Of a DNA stretch of 5,658 nt, positions 1 to 5,658 are shown one piece after another. The position numbers were made by a program, and so were the translations under genes. Numbering within the stretch: the first letter of the stretch is position 1; each line of letters starts with the position of its first letter. The notes under the pieces were generated by a model. The model did no database searches and had not been told where the DNA came from. It saw only the letters and a list, made by a program, of their open reading frames with translations. The stretch lies in assembly GCA_023388675.1 (NCBI GenBank), contig JAEWFU010000162.1, forward strand, positions 1-5,658, in the 5' to 3' direction. Source of the stretch: Pseudomonadota bacterium. Its GTDB lineage: Bacteria > Pseudomonadota > Alphaproteobacteria > Rhizobiales > Rhizobiaceae.

Positions 1-1131
1 GGTGATGCCCTTCTCGTAACCTGACTGGGCGTCGGGCAGCTTGGAATCGGCCATGCCGGCCGCCGAGCCGCCGGGCAGGTCGTAATATTGCGCCATCTGC
101 GCACACGCCGCTGTCAGCAGCGCCTGCTCGCCGGAGCCGCCCGACATCGCACCGGTGCGCAGGTCCGACACGAAGGGCCAGGTGCCGAATATGCAGGGAT
201 GTCCGGGCGCGAGCGCGTTGACATAGACGAGGCCGGCCAGCGCTTCGGCCACGGCCTGCACCACCGCACCGGCGATGGCAGCCGGAGCCGTCGCGCCAGC
301 CTGTCCGGCTGAAAGCAGCAGGATCGGAATGCCGCCCTCGACACACGCCTCCAGCACACCGCAGGCATCCTCGGCGAACTTCATCGGCGGCACGACGAAG
401 CAGTTGGAGTTGGAGACGAACGGGCGGGCGCGGAAATTCGCCTCGCCGCCGGCGATGGCGTAGAGCATGTCGAGTGCGGGCGCGACATTCTCGCGGACCG
501 TGAAGCTGGTGCCGACATGCTTGGTCGTGCCCATCAGGCAGGCGTAGAGCGTGTTCAGATCGAGATCGGCGGGGTCGACCATGTCGCGCGCCACCATCGG
601 ACGCTGGAAGAAGTGGATGTTGTCCATCACATCGACAATGCGCGCGGCGTCGTAGATGTCCTGCAGCAGGGATTCCCGGTATTCGCGCTTCTCGACATCG
701 ACGACATGCACCGCCGCGCCCGCCGTGCCGTAATGGACCCGGCTGCCCTGTACGACCATGTCGTGTCGTTCTTCCTGGCCGTGCAGCGTGAAGTGTCGGG
801 CGGCCCTGGCGATCGTCTCGGTTACAAGAGCGCGAGGAAAGCGGATGCGGCCGTCGGCGCCGTATTCGGCCCCTGCCCGCGTGAGCGCGGCGATACAGCT
901 TGGAATTGCGTTGGCGAAGCCGACCGTTTCGAGGATTGTCAGGACCGCTTCGTGGATTTGGTCCATGTCGCTGCGGCCGAGCGGTTGGTAGCGGCCCCCT
1001 TCGAGCCCCGGCCTGACCGGGTTTACATCTTGTGCAAGGGGTGCTGCCCGCATTGCACGCCGCGCCTCGCGGCCGCCCGAGCGCCTTGAAGCGGGGGCGG
1101 CAGCCTGTTGTTCATCGACCGTGACCGGCAT
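1..1131 (-). CDS. Trimethylamine methyltransferase (MttB) family protein, C-terminus cut off by window edge
   Basis: Reading the minus strand from the ATG at 1131 gives 377 uninterrupted residues running off the left edge. The family usually has about 500 residues, so roughly the last quarter is missing. MttB-type proteins transfer a methyl group from a methylated amine to a cognate corrinoid protein in the cytoplasm. The bacterial non-pyrrolysine branch includes glycine betaine methyltransferase MtgB. Recognisable stretches are a basic N-terminus with RRSGGREARRA (residues 16-26), RVHYGTAGAAVHVVD (131-145), NIHFFQRPMVARD (171-183), GTTKHVGTSF (201-210), a Gly/Ala-rich stretch (266-300) and GPA-like LAPGHPCIFGTWPFVSD (307-323). 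No in-frame amber codon occurs in the visible part, so it is not a visible pyrrolysine enzyme. The start is chosen because GGGGAA lies 6 nt upstream; the next in-frame ATG (1053) has a poorer site and would cut the basic segment. It lies downstream of a MocR regulator in the same direction. The substrate is unknown and the product name rests on recalled family similarity. Confidence 0.88.
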   Translation of the reverse strand, partial: MPVTVDEQQAAAPASRRSGGREARRAMRAAPLAQDVNPVRPGLEGGRYQPLGRSDMDQIHEAVLTILETVGFANAIPSCIAALTRAGAEYGADGRIRFPRALVTETIARAARHFTLHGQEERHDMVVQGSRVHYGTAGAAVHVVDVEKREYRESLLQDIYDAARIVDVMDNIHFFQRPMVARDMVDPADLDLNTLYACLMGTTKHVGTSFTVRENVAPALDMLYAIAGGEANFRARPFVSNSNCFVVPPMKFAEDACGVLEACVEGGIPILLLSAGQAGATAPAAIAGAVVQAVAEALAGLVYVNALAPGHPCIFGTWPFVSDLRTGAMSGGSGEQALLTAACAQMAQYYDLPGGSAAGMADSKLPDAQSGYEKGIT

Positions 1132-1135
1132 CGAC

Positions 1136-1204
1136 AGTTCCCCAACTGGCGTTCGGGCAGCGGGGGCGGCCAGGGCCACTCTTGTCGCTGCGCCTTGGGG
1201 AACT
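1136..1204 (-). promoter_or_regulatory. Leader inverted repeat overlapping the methyltransferase ribosome binding site
   Basis: On the minus strand AGTTCCCCAA (1204 to 1195) is the exact reverse complement of TTGGGGAACT (1145 to 1136), a perfect 10-bp pair around 49 nt. The downstream copy contains the GGGGAA ribosome binding site, 6 nt before the ATG at 1131. Pairing can continue inward with GGCG (1194-1191) to CGCC (1151-1148) past a 2-nt bulge, then CAGCG (1190-1186) to CGCTG (1162-1158) past a 6-nt bulge. If transcribed as one leader, the fold would hide the start signal. Complementarity is directly visible. A role in translation control is inference, and no known riboswitch class was recognised. 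Confidence 0.45.
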
Positions 1205-1255
1205 ATGGCGCGGTCGCGGTTTGCGGGATTGTGCCAGCCGATTCGGCGAAGATGA

Positions 1256-1275
1256 GCCAGCACTGAAATGCTGGC
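1256..1275 (-). terminator. Weak hairpin just downstream of the MocR-type gene
   Basis: GCCAGCA (1256-1262) and TGCTGGC (1269-1275) form a perfect 7-bp stem with a 6-nt loop, 13 nt past the stop codon of the MocR-type gene. On the minus strand the stem is followed by TCATCTTCG rather than a T-run, so it is not a convincing intrinsic terminator. It could be a pause or processing site, or protect the 3' end of the regulator mRNA. Confidence 0.3.
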
Positions 1276-1288
1276 CCAAAGGATAGTG

Positions 1289-2785
1289 TCAGGCGGCGGC
1301 CGGTCGGCGGCCCGCCGCAGTCGCCAGTTCGCGGATGCCCGGCTCGATGTGCTGCAGCGCGATCGACGAGATGCCGAGCCTAAGGAAGTGGCCGTTCTTC
1401 TCGGGGCGGTCGAAGAAGCGTGCGCCCGGTTCGACAAGCACCCCGCGCGCCTCCGCCATTTGAGCCAGCGCAGCGCTGTCCGTGCCGCGCGGACCTTCCA
1501 GCCAGAGCGAGGTTCCACCCGACGTCTCGCCGAAGCGCCATTCCGGCAGGAACGCATCGACCGCATGCGCAAGCCGCTTGCGGCGCTCCGCAAACGCGGC
1601 CGAGAGCCGGCGCACAAGCGCCTCGTGGTGGCCGAGTGAGAGGAACAGCGCCACTGCGCGCTGGTTGTTTGCCGGCGGGTGCCGCAGCATGAAGCGGCGC
1701 AGCGCGCGCAGTTCGGCGATCAGGCCGGCAGACGCGACGATGTAGCCGAGCCGGAGGCCCGGCGCGAGCGTCTTCGACATCGAACCCACGTAGATGACCC
1801 GCCCAGACCGGTCCATGCCGCGCAGCGCCTGCTGCGGCGCGTCGTCCATGAGCTGGCTGTCGTAACCGTCCTCGATGATGATGCGGTCGTGCACCTCGGC
1901 ATCGGCCAGCAACTGCCGCCGACGCGCCTCGCTCAGCGACACCATCGTCGGGCAATGATGGTTCGGCGTGACGAAGACGAAATCGCTCTCCCGGGGGATC
2001 GACCCGACATCGATGCCGTCCTTGTCGACCCTGACGGGCGCGACCTCGGCGCCCGCGAGCTGGAAGATCGAGCGCGCATCGGGATAGCCGGGGTCTTCCA
2101 TCGCCACCCGCGAACCCTTGTTCATCAGCAGCGTGGCCAGCATGTAGAGCGCGTTCTGCGCGCCCAGCGTGACGATGATCTCGTCCGGATTGGCGAATAT
2201 GCCCCGGCGCGGCAGCAGGCGGGCCTGGATCTGCTCGATCAGCAGCGGATCGTCGCGGTCCACCATATCGGCCGCCCAGTTACGGATTTCCAGCACGGCA
2301 AGCGCCATGCGGTTGCACTCGCGCCATTCGGCGGTCGGAAACAGCGCCGGATCGAACTGGCCGTAGACGAACGGATAGGACGACTTGATCCAGTTTTCCT
2401 GCTTGGTCGGCTCGGGCATGTCGGAGGCTGCGATCTGCCGCCGCGCCTTCCAGTCGATCTTGTCCTGTTGCTCGCGGTTCGGAACCTCGCGCATGCGTCC
2501 GGGCGTTGCCAGCACCTCCGGGTTCACGAAGTGGCCGCGACGCTCCTTGGCGATCAGAAATCCCTGGTCGACGAGTTGCTGGAAAGCAAGCACCACGGTG
2601 CCGCGCGCCACGCCCAGCTTTTCGGCGAGGATGCGGCAGGACGGCAGCGGCATCGACGCCGCGATCTGCCGATCGAGGATGGCGGCAACAATGGCCTGCC
2701 GGATCTGCGCCTGAAGCGTCTGGCCGGAATCGGCCGAAATCCTGAACAAGCCGGACCATATTGCCGGATCGGTTCGCGTAGGCAT
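1289..2785 (-). CDS. MocR/PdxR-type transcriptional regulator (GntR helix-turn-helix plus aminotransferase-like domain)
   Basis: This 498-residue protein has the two-part MocR architecture. An N-terminal GntR winged helix (about residues 18-88) includes LPSCRILAEKLGVARGTV (47-64) and the wing region GFLIAKERRGHFVNP. A linker follows (about 89-135), then a type I aminotransferase-fold domain (about 136-490). Visible PLP-site residues are N275 in TPNHHCPT, D306 and Y308 in IEDGYDS, K338 in GSMSKTLAPG as the Schiff-base lysine, and R469 in FLRLGIS, the position that binds the ligand carboxylate in GabR-like proteins. Such proteins use PLP to sense an amino acid or amine and bind directly repeated DNA sites. 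The start is supported by GGAG 7 nt upstream of the ATG. Length and motifs look intact, so it should be functional. It is divergent from pgi and upstream of the methyltransferase gene, its most likely target besides itself. The effector is unknown, and similarity is not enough to name it GabR, TauR, EnuR or PdxR. Confidence 0.93.
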   Translation of the reverse strand: MPTRTDPAIWSGLFRISADSGQTLQAQIRQAIVAAILDRQIAASMPLPSCRILAEKLGVARGTVVLAFQQLVDQGFLIAKERRGHFVNPEVLATPGRMREVPNREQQDKIDWKARRQIAASDMPEPTKQENWIKSSYPFVYGQFDPALFPTAEWRECNRMALAVLEIRNWAADMVDRDDPLLIEQIQARLLPRRGIFANPDEIIVTLGAQNALYMLATLLMNKGSRVAMEDPGYPDARSIFQLAGAEVAPVRVDKDGIDVGSIPRESDFVFVTPNHHCPTMVSLSEARRRQLLADAEVHDRIIIEDGYDSQLMDDAPQQALRGMDRSGRVIYVGSMSKTLAPGLRLGYIVASAGLIAELRALRRFMLRHPPANNQRAVALFLSLGHHEALVRRLSAAFAERRKRLAHAVDAFLPEWRFGETSGGTSLWLEGPRGTDSAALAQMAEARGVLVEPGARFFDRPEKNGHFLRLGISSIALQHIEPGIRELATAAGRRPAAA

Positions 2786-2797
2786 GGCTTCACTCCC

Positions 2798-2835
2798 GAA
2801 TGCCGAGACTCGCTGGTCTCTGGCTCAACGCATTC
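2798..2835 (-). promoter_or_regulatory. Possible hairpin in front of the MocR-type gene start
   Basis: GAATGC (2798-2803) pairs with GCATTC (2830-2835), and inside it GAGAC (2805-2809) pairs with GTCTC (2816-2820) around a 6-nt loop. The structure ends immediately upstream of the GGGAG ribosome binding site on the minus strand. It could be a leader RNA hairpin or a DNA operator dyad. Stems of 6 and 5 bp are short, so chance is possible. Confidence 0.25.
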
Positions 2836-2844
2836 AAGACTGGG

Positions 2845-2884
2845 CCAATAACTTAAGCCAATGAAATAAATTGATGATACCAAT
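2845..2884. promoter_or_regulatory. AT-rich patch with three directly repeated CCAAT boxes, candidate MocR operator
   Basis: CCAAT occurs at 2845-2849, 2858-2862 and 2880-2884, all in the same orientation (ATTGGY on the minus strand), at steps of 13 and 22 bp. The surrounding 2847-2888 segment is clearly AT-rich against the GC-rich background, as expected of a promoter. ATACCA at 2877-2882 overlaps the third box and resembles the half-site recalled for GabR. TGGGCCA is also repeated directly at 2841-2847 and 2909-2915. MocR proteins bind direct repeats near their own divergent promoters, which fits the location. Assignment as an operator is inference. Confidence 0.3.
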
Positions 2885-2923
2885 TTGTGCCACTGATCGA
2901 TCCACGCTTGGGCCATTTGCCGC

Positions 2924-2953
2924 TTGAACCTTCGGTTGCCCAGGGCTTATGAA
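2924..2953 (+). promoter_or_regulatory. Possible sigma-70-type promoter of pgi
   Basis: TTGAAC (2924-2929) and TATGAA (2948-2953) are separated by 18 bp and match -35/-10 hexamers moderately well. Transcription would start around 2960, about 50 nt before the pgi ATG at 3010. Other weak pairs exist in this region and no experimental support is visible, so this is only the best-looking candidate. Confidence 0.3.
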
Positions 2954-2999
2954 TTCGCGCGCGCCGGCGAGGCCGGATGCGGCTGCCCCAAAAGCTGGC

Positions 3000-3003
3000 G
3001 GAG
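3000..3003 (+). promoter_or_regulatory. Ribosome binding site that selects the pgi start
   Basis: GGAG lies 6 nt upstream of the ATG at 3010. The in-frame ATG at 2977 has only a GAGG very close to it and would add 11 residues (starting [11 protein letters not shown]) not expected in Pgi. The 3010 start yields [10 protein letters not shown], which fits the family N-terminus as I recall it. Confidence 0.6.
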
Positions 3004-3009
3004 ACAGAT

Positions 3010-4647
3010 ATGGACAGGACCGGTTTCGACGAGGCGCTCGCCGCGCTCAAAGCCCACCACGCCGCGCTCATGCCGCTCGATATGCGCGCCGCCTTCGCCT
3101 CCGACCCCGGCCGCTTCGAGACGTTCTCGCTGCGGCTGGACGACTTGCTCCTCGACTTCTCCAAATGCGCCGTGACCGCCGAAACGCTGGCGCTGCTCGA
3201 ACAGCTAGCCCGCGCGGCGGGCGTCGAGCAGCGTCGTGCCGCGATGTTTGCCGGCGAAGCGATCAATGCCACGGAGGGACGCGCGGTGCTCCACACAGCC
3301 CTGCGCAATAGCTCCGGCCGCGCCGTAAAAGTCGACGGCGCCGACGTGATGGGTGACGTACAGGCAGTGCTCGCGGCGATGGCAACGTTCGCGGACGGCA
3401 TCCGCTCCGGCAGGATCGCTGGCGCCAGCGGCAGCAGGATAACCGACGTGGTCAATATCGGCATCGGCGGTTCCGACCTGGGGCCGGCCATGGCGACGCT
3501 GGCGCTCGCGCCCTATCATGACGGCCCGCGTGCGCACTACGTCTCCAATGTCGACGGCGCTCATATCGCCGACACGCTGAAGGGGCTCGACCCCGCCTCG
3601 ACCCTCTTCATCGTCGCATCGAAGACTTTCACCACCATCGAAACCATGACCAACGCCGAGACGGCACGGCGCTGGATCGCCTCCGCGCTGGGCGAAGACG
3701 CGGTGTCGGCGCATTTCGCGGCTGTCTCGACCGCGCTCGACAAGGTGGCCGCCTTCGGCATCGCTGAAGACCGTGTGTTCGGCTTCTGGGATTGGGTCGG
3801 CGGACGTTACTCGATGTGGTCGGCGATCGGCCTGCCGGTGATGATCGCGATCGGGTCGGAGAATTTCGGCAGGCTGCTCGACGGCGCCAATGCCATGGAT
3901 CGGCATTTCGAGACTGCGCCCCTGCAGGACAATCTGCCGATGATGCTCGGCCTGATCGGCTACTGGCACCGCGTCGTCTGCGATTATCCCGCCCGTGCGG
4001 TGATCCCCTACGACCAGCGCCTGGCGCGGCTGCCTGCCTATCTGCAGCAGCTCGACATGGAATCGAACGGCAAGGGTGTAACGCTCGACGGAACGCCGGT
4101 CTCAACCCCGACCGGTCCGCTGGTATGGGGCGAGCCCGGCACCAACGGTCAGCACGCCTTCTTCCAGCTCCTGCACCAGGGCACCGATGTGATCCCGGTG
4201 GAATTCCTCGTCGCCGCTGTCGGCCACGAACCGGAGTTGCGCCACCATCACGATCTGCTCGTCGCCAATTGCTTCGCACAGTCGGAAGCGTTGATGAAAG
4301 GCCGCACGCTGGAAGAGGCGCGCGCGCAGATGCTGGCGAAAGGCATGGCCGCACAGGAGGTCGAGCGCATCGCGCCCCATCGCGTCTTCTCCGGCAACAG
4401 GCCATCGGTGACGCTGCTTTATCGCACGCTCGATCCGTTCACGCTCGGCAGGCTGATCGCGCTCTACGAGCATCGGGTGTTCGTGGAAGCGCAGCTCTTC
4501 AACATCAATGCGTTCGACCAGTGGGGCGTGGAGCTCGGCAAGGAACTCGCCACGGGTCTTCTGCCTGTCGTGGAAGGCAAGGAGGATGCCGCAGGCCGCG
4601 ACGCATCCACCGCCGGCCTCGTGCGACACATGCGCGAACTCAAGTAG
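3010..4647 (+). CDS. pgi: Glucose-6-phosphate isomerase
   Basis: This 545-residue cytoplasmic enzyme interconverts glucose 6-phosphate and fructose 6-phosphate, linking glycolysis/gluconeogenesis with the Entner-Doudoroff and pentose phosphate routes. The whole family length is present. Both Pgi signatures are visible: [14 protein letters not shown] at 261-274 and the C-terminal [15 protein letters not shown] at 497-511. By comparison with rabbit Pgi, the active-site residues are R266 in GGRYS, the base E351 in MESNGK, H382 in [10 protein letters not shown] and K511 in VELGK. The sugar-phosphate binding loop [11 protein letters not shown] (149-159) and SKTFTT (204-209) are intact. The start at 3010 is preferred over an in-frame ATG at 2977 because of its ribosome binding site. 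It is transcribed divergently from the MocR-type gene (224 bp between start codons). The HAD gene begins 13 bp after its stop, indicating an operon. Nothing in the protein looks damaged, and the identification is secure. Confidence 0.98.
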   Translation: MDRTGFDEALAALKAHHAALMPLDMRAAFASDPGRFETFSLRLDDLLLDFSKCAVTAETLALLEQLARAAGVEQRRAAMFAGEAINATEGRAVLHTALRNSSGRAVKVDGADVMGDVQAVLAAMATFADGIRSGRIAGASGSRITDVVNIGIGGSDLGPAMATLALAPYHDGPRAHYVSNVDGAHIADTLKGLDPASTLFIVASKTFTTIETMTNAETARRWIASALGEDAVSAHFAAVSTALDKVAAFGIAEDRVFGFWDWVGGRYSMWSAIGLPVMIAIGSENFGRLLDGANAMDRHFETAPLQDNLPMMLGLIGYWHRVVCDYPARAVIPYDQRLARLPAYLQQLDMESNGKGVTLDGTPVSTPTGPLVWGEPGTNGQHAFFQLLHQGTDVIPVEFLVAAVGHEPELRHHHDLLVANCFAQSEALMKGRTLEEARAQMLAKGMAAQEVERIAPHRVFSGNRPSVTLLYRTLDPFTLGRLIALYEHRVFVEAQLFNINAFDQWGVELGKELATGLLPVVEGKEDAAGRDASTAGLVRHMRELK

Positions 4648-4660
4648 CGGGAACGGGCGA

Positions 4661-5371
4661 TTGGCCGACATCAAGGGCATCCTCTTCGACAAGGACGGAA
4701 CGCTTGTCGATTTCCACGCCACATGGTTCGCCATCGGTGACATTCTCGCGCTACGGGCGGCCGACGGCGACCGCGCCCGTGCCAACGACCTGCTCGATGT
4801 CGCCGGTTTCGATTTCGCGACGCATAGCTTCCGGCCCGACTCAATCTTCGCCGCCGGCACAAATGCCGACATCGTCAGTCTTTGGTACCCACATCTTGCC
4901 AACGGCGCCCGCCAGGCACTCATCGCCGAATTCGACCGCTTCACTACAGAGGAAGGCGCGTCCAAACCGGTCGTGCTGTCCGGTTGCCGGGAGGCGCTGG
5001 CCGTGCTGCATGCGACGGGCCGCCGCCTCGGCATCGCGACCAACGACTCCACCGGCGGGGCCGAACGCACGCTGCTCGCCCTCGGCGTCGCGCAAATGTT
5101 CGTCGCTACTTACGGATACGACGCCGTCGCCAATCCGAAGCCCGCGCCTGACACGGTCTATGCGTTCTGCGACTTCACCGGCCTGCGCCCTTCGCAGGTG
5201 GCCATGGTGGGCGACAACCGACACGACCTCGAAATGGCGAAGGCCGCCGGCGCGGGGCTCGCCATCGGCGTGCTTTCGGGCACCGGAACGCGCGAGTCGC
5301 TCGGCCAACTCGCCGACGTTATTCTCGATTCGGTCGCGGACCTGCCGGAGTACCTGGCTATACAGGCGTGA
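4661..5371 (+). CDS. HAD-family hydrolase, Gph-like phosphatase
   Basis: This 236-residue protein has all four HAD motifs: FDKDGT (residues 9-14; nucleophile D10 and acid/base D12), ATNDS (126-130; T127), K160 in NPKPAPD, and GDNRHDLEM (184-192; Mg-binding D185 and D189). The segment between motifs I and II is a helical C1-type cap, as in phosphoglycolate phosphatase and related enzymes. It should be a soluble Mg-dependent phosphatase, but the substrate cannot be read from sequence; phosphoglycolate or damaged sugar phosphates are possibilities. The start is taken as TTG at 4661, which puts motif I at the usual distance from the N-terminus. The in-frame ATG at 4508 lies inside pgi and would add 51 residues unlike the family. 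GGGA lies 8 nt upstream of the TTG. A gap of 13 bp after pgi suggests co-transcription and perhaps translational coupling. The 202-bp repeat element begins 7 bp past the stop. Confidence 0.92.
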   Translation: MADIKGILFDKDGTLVDFHATWFAIGDILALRAADGDRARANDLLDVAGFDFATHSFRPDSIFAAGTNADIVSLWYPHLANGARQALIAEFDRFTTEEGASKPVVLSGCREALAVLHATGRRLGIATNDSTGGAERTLLALGVAQMFVATYGYDAVANPKPAPDTVYAFCDFTGLRPSQVAMVGDNRHDLEMAKAAGAGLAIGVLSGTGTRESLGQLADVILDSVADLPEYLAIQA

Positions 5372-5378
5372 TGCTTAC

Positions 5379-5422
5379 CGTGCGTCCTTCGAGGCTCGCT
5401 GCGCTCGCACCTCAGGATGAGG
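5379..5422 (+). repeat. Left arm of the inverted-repeat element
   Basis: This 44-nt arm begins CGTGCGTCCTTCGAGG and ends CCTCAGGATGAGG. It differs from the reverse complement of the right arm only at 5401 (G here, T there). Its end is a small palindrome, CCTCAGGATGAGG, with a 5-bp stem and 3-nt loop. Confidence 0.8.
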
Positions 5423-5536
5423 GCTGTCGTGCATCGCATCCTTAGGATAGTGGGCTCGAACACCGGCGTTGCGGCGAACGCGGTTGGCTTCGGCATATAT
5501 CAAGCCCACGGCTTGGTAGCTCCGAGAGCCAACCTC

Positions 5537-5580
5537 CCTCATCCTGAGGTGCGAGCGAAGCGAGCCTCGAAGGACGCACG
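5537..5580 (-). repeat. Right arm of the inverted-repeat element
   Basis: This 44-nt arm begins CCTCATCCTGAGG and ends CCTCGAAGGACGCACG, inverted relative to the left arm. Its core contains the direct repeat GCGAGC-GAA-GCGAGC (5551-5565). In the left arm the single mismatch falls in the equivalent core. Confidence 0.8.
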
Positions 5581-5615
5581 ACCAAACAGACTGCTTCCAG
5601 AAGTGATACAGGCGA

Positions 5616-5658
5616 CTAGCTGCTTCTCCGTCCTTTGAAATCCGCCGGGCGCTTCTGC
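5616..5658 (-). CDS. Possible C-terminal end of a convergent gene, partial
   Basis: The minus strand reads QKRPADFKGRRSS followed by TAG at 5618-5616, just outside the repeat element. A basic, charged tail like this would suit the end of a real protein convergent with the HAD gene. Only 13 residues are visible, the other two minus-strand frames are also open here, and no function can be given. This is a weak call. Confidence 0.2.
   Translation of the reverse strand, partial: QKRPADFKGRRSS

Larger units (their letters stand above)
5379..5580. repeat. 202-bp intergenic element bounded by 44-nt inverted repeats
   Basis: The arms at 5379-5422 and 5537-5580 are reverse complements with one mismatch in 44 positions. 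The 114-bp interior also contains inverted repeats: GTGGGCT (5450-5456) with AGCCCAC (5503-5509), GGTTGGCT (5482-5489) with AGCCAACC (5527-5534), and ATCCTTAGGAT (5438-5448). No transposase is encoded. It could be a MITE-like non-autonomous element or two inverted copies of a short palindromic repeat, of a type I associate with Mesorhizobium-like genomes. Lying just after the HAD gene, it may also act as a transcription end or mRNA-stabilising structure for the pgi operon, though no T-run follows. Confidence 0.75.

Noticed and set aside
517..1089. Plus-strand 190-codon open frame
   Set aside because: It is antisense to the MttB-family gene, whose minus-strand translation shows clear family motifs; the plus-strand protein shows nothing recognisable.
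1221..1236. Sigma-54-like promoter upstream of the MttB-family gene (TGGCAC then CGCA on the minus strand)
   Set aside because: The GG and GC doublets are 9 bp apart instead of the required 10, and the -12 element lacks the TT, so it does not meet the consensus.
1679..2851. Plus-strand 390-codon open frame
   Set aside because: It is antisense to the MocR-type gene. Such long shadows are expected in GC-rich DNA, and the translation is Arg/His-rich without recognisable motifs.
4102..5070. Minus-strand 322-codon open frame
   Set aside because: It is antisense to pgi and the HAD gene across their junction, with low-complexity composition and no family features.
3792..5420. Plus-strand 542-codon open frame spanning pgi and the HAD gene
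   Set aside because: It is out of frame with two secure genes, very Arg/Ala/Pro-rich, and ends inside the repeat element; a codon-bias artefact.
5445..5535. tRNA-like fragments (GTTCGAGCCC on the minus strand, GGTAGCTC on the plus strand)
   Set aside because: The two fragments are on opposite strands, the T-stem does not pair, and no cloverleaf can be drawn; they fall inside the repeat element.
5417..5638. Plus-strand 73-codon open frame at the right end
   Set aside because: It lies mostly within the inverted-repeat element, has no good ribosome binding site, and its peptide is explained by the repeat sequence.

Overview
The window looks like chromosomal DNA from a high-GC alphaproteobacterium, most likely a Rhizobiales member close to Mesorhizobium or other Phyllobacteriaceae. 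This rests on the strong G/C bias at third codon positions, the protein sequences (a non-pyrrolysine MttB-family methyltransferase, a MocR-type regulator, a 545-residue Pgi) and a palindrome-rich intergenic repeat of a kind I associate with Mesorhizobium-like genomes. The genus is an inference from recalled similarity, not from a search.

Left half (1-2785, minus strand). A MocR/PdxR-type regulator (GntR winged helix fused to an aminotransferase-like domain, 2785 to 1289) is followed after 157 bp by a trimethylamine methyltransferase (MttB) family gene. The latter starts at 1131 and runs off the left edge, so 377 N-terminal residues are visible. The 157-bp spacer holds two RNA-type structures. 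One is a 7-bp hairpin just past the regulator stop codon. The other is a perfect 10-bp inverted repeat whose downstream arm contains the ribosome binding site of the methyltransferase gene, so the leader RNA could fold to hide its own start signal. The pairing suggests a ligand-responsive regulator acting on a quaternary-amine or betaine demethylation gene, which is unproven.

Middle (2786-3009). A divergent promoter region separates the regulator from pgi. It holds an AT-rich patch with three CCAAT/ATTGG boxes in direct orientation (candidate MocR operator), a small hairpin in front of the regulator start, and a possible sigma-70-type promoter for pgi.

Right half (3010-5371, plus strand). 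A complete pgi (glucose-6-phosphate isomerase) is followed 13 bp later by a HAD-family phosphatase gene that appears to start with TTG. They very probably form one operon: Pgi works at the glucose-6-P/fructose-6-P node and the HAD enzyme is a Gph-like phosphatase of unknown substrate.

Right end (5372-5658). Seven bases after the HAD stop codon lies a 202-bp element bounded by two 44-nt arms in inverted orientation that differ at one position, with further inverted repeats inside. The last 78 bases hold no confident gene, but a minus-strand reading frame may be the tail of a convergent gene.

I found no tRNA, rRNA, CRISPR array, insertion-sequence transposase or phage gene. Most of the window is ordinary housekeeping and catabolic DNA. 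The most interesting points are the possible SD-sequestering leader of the methyltransferase gene and the structured repeat element.
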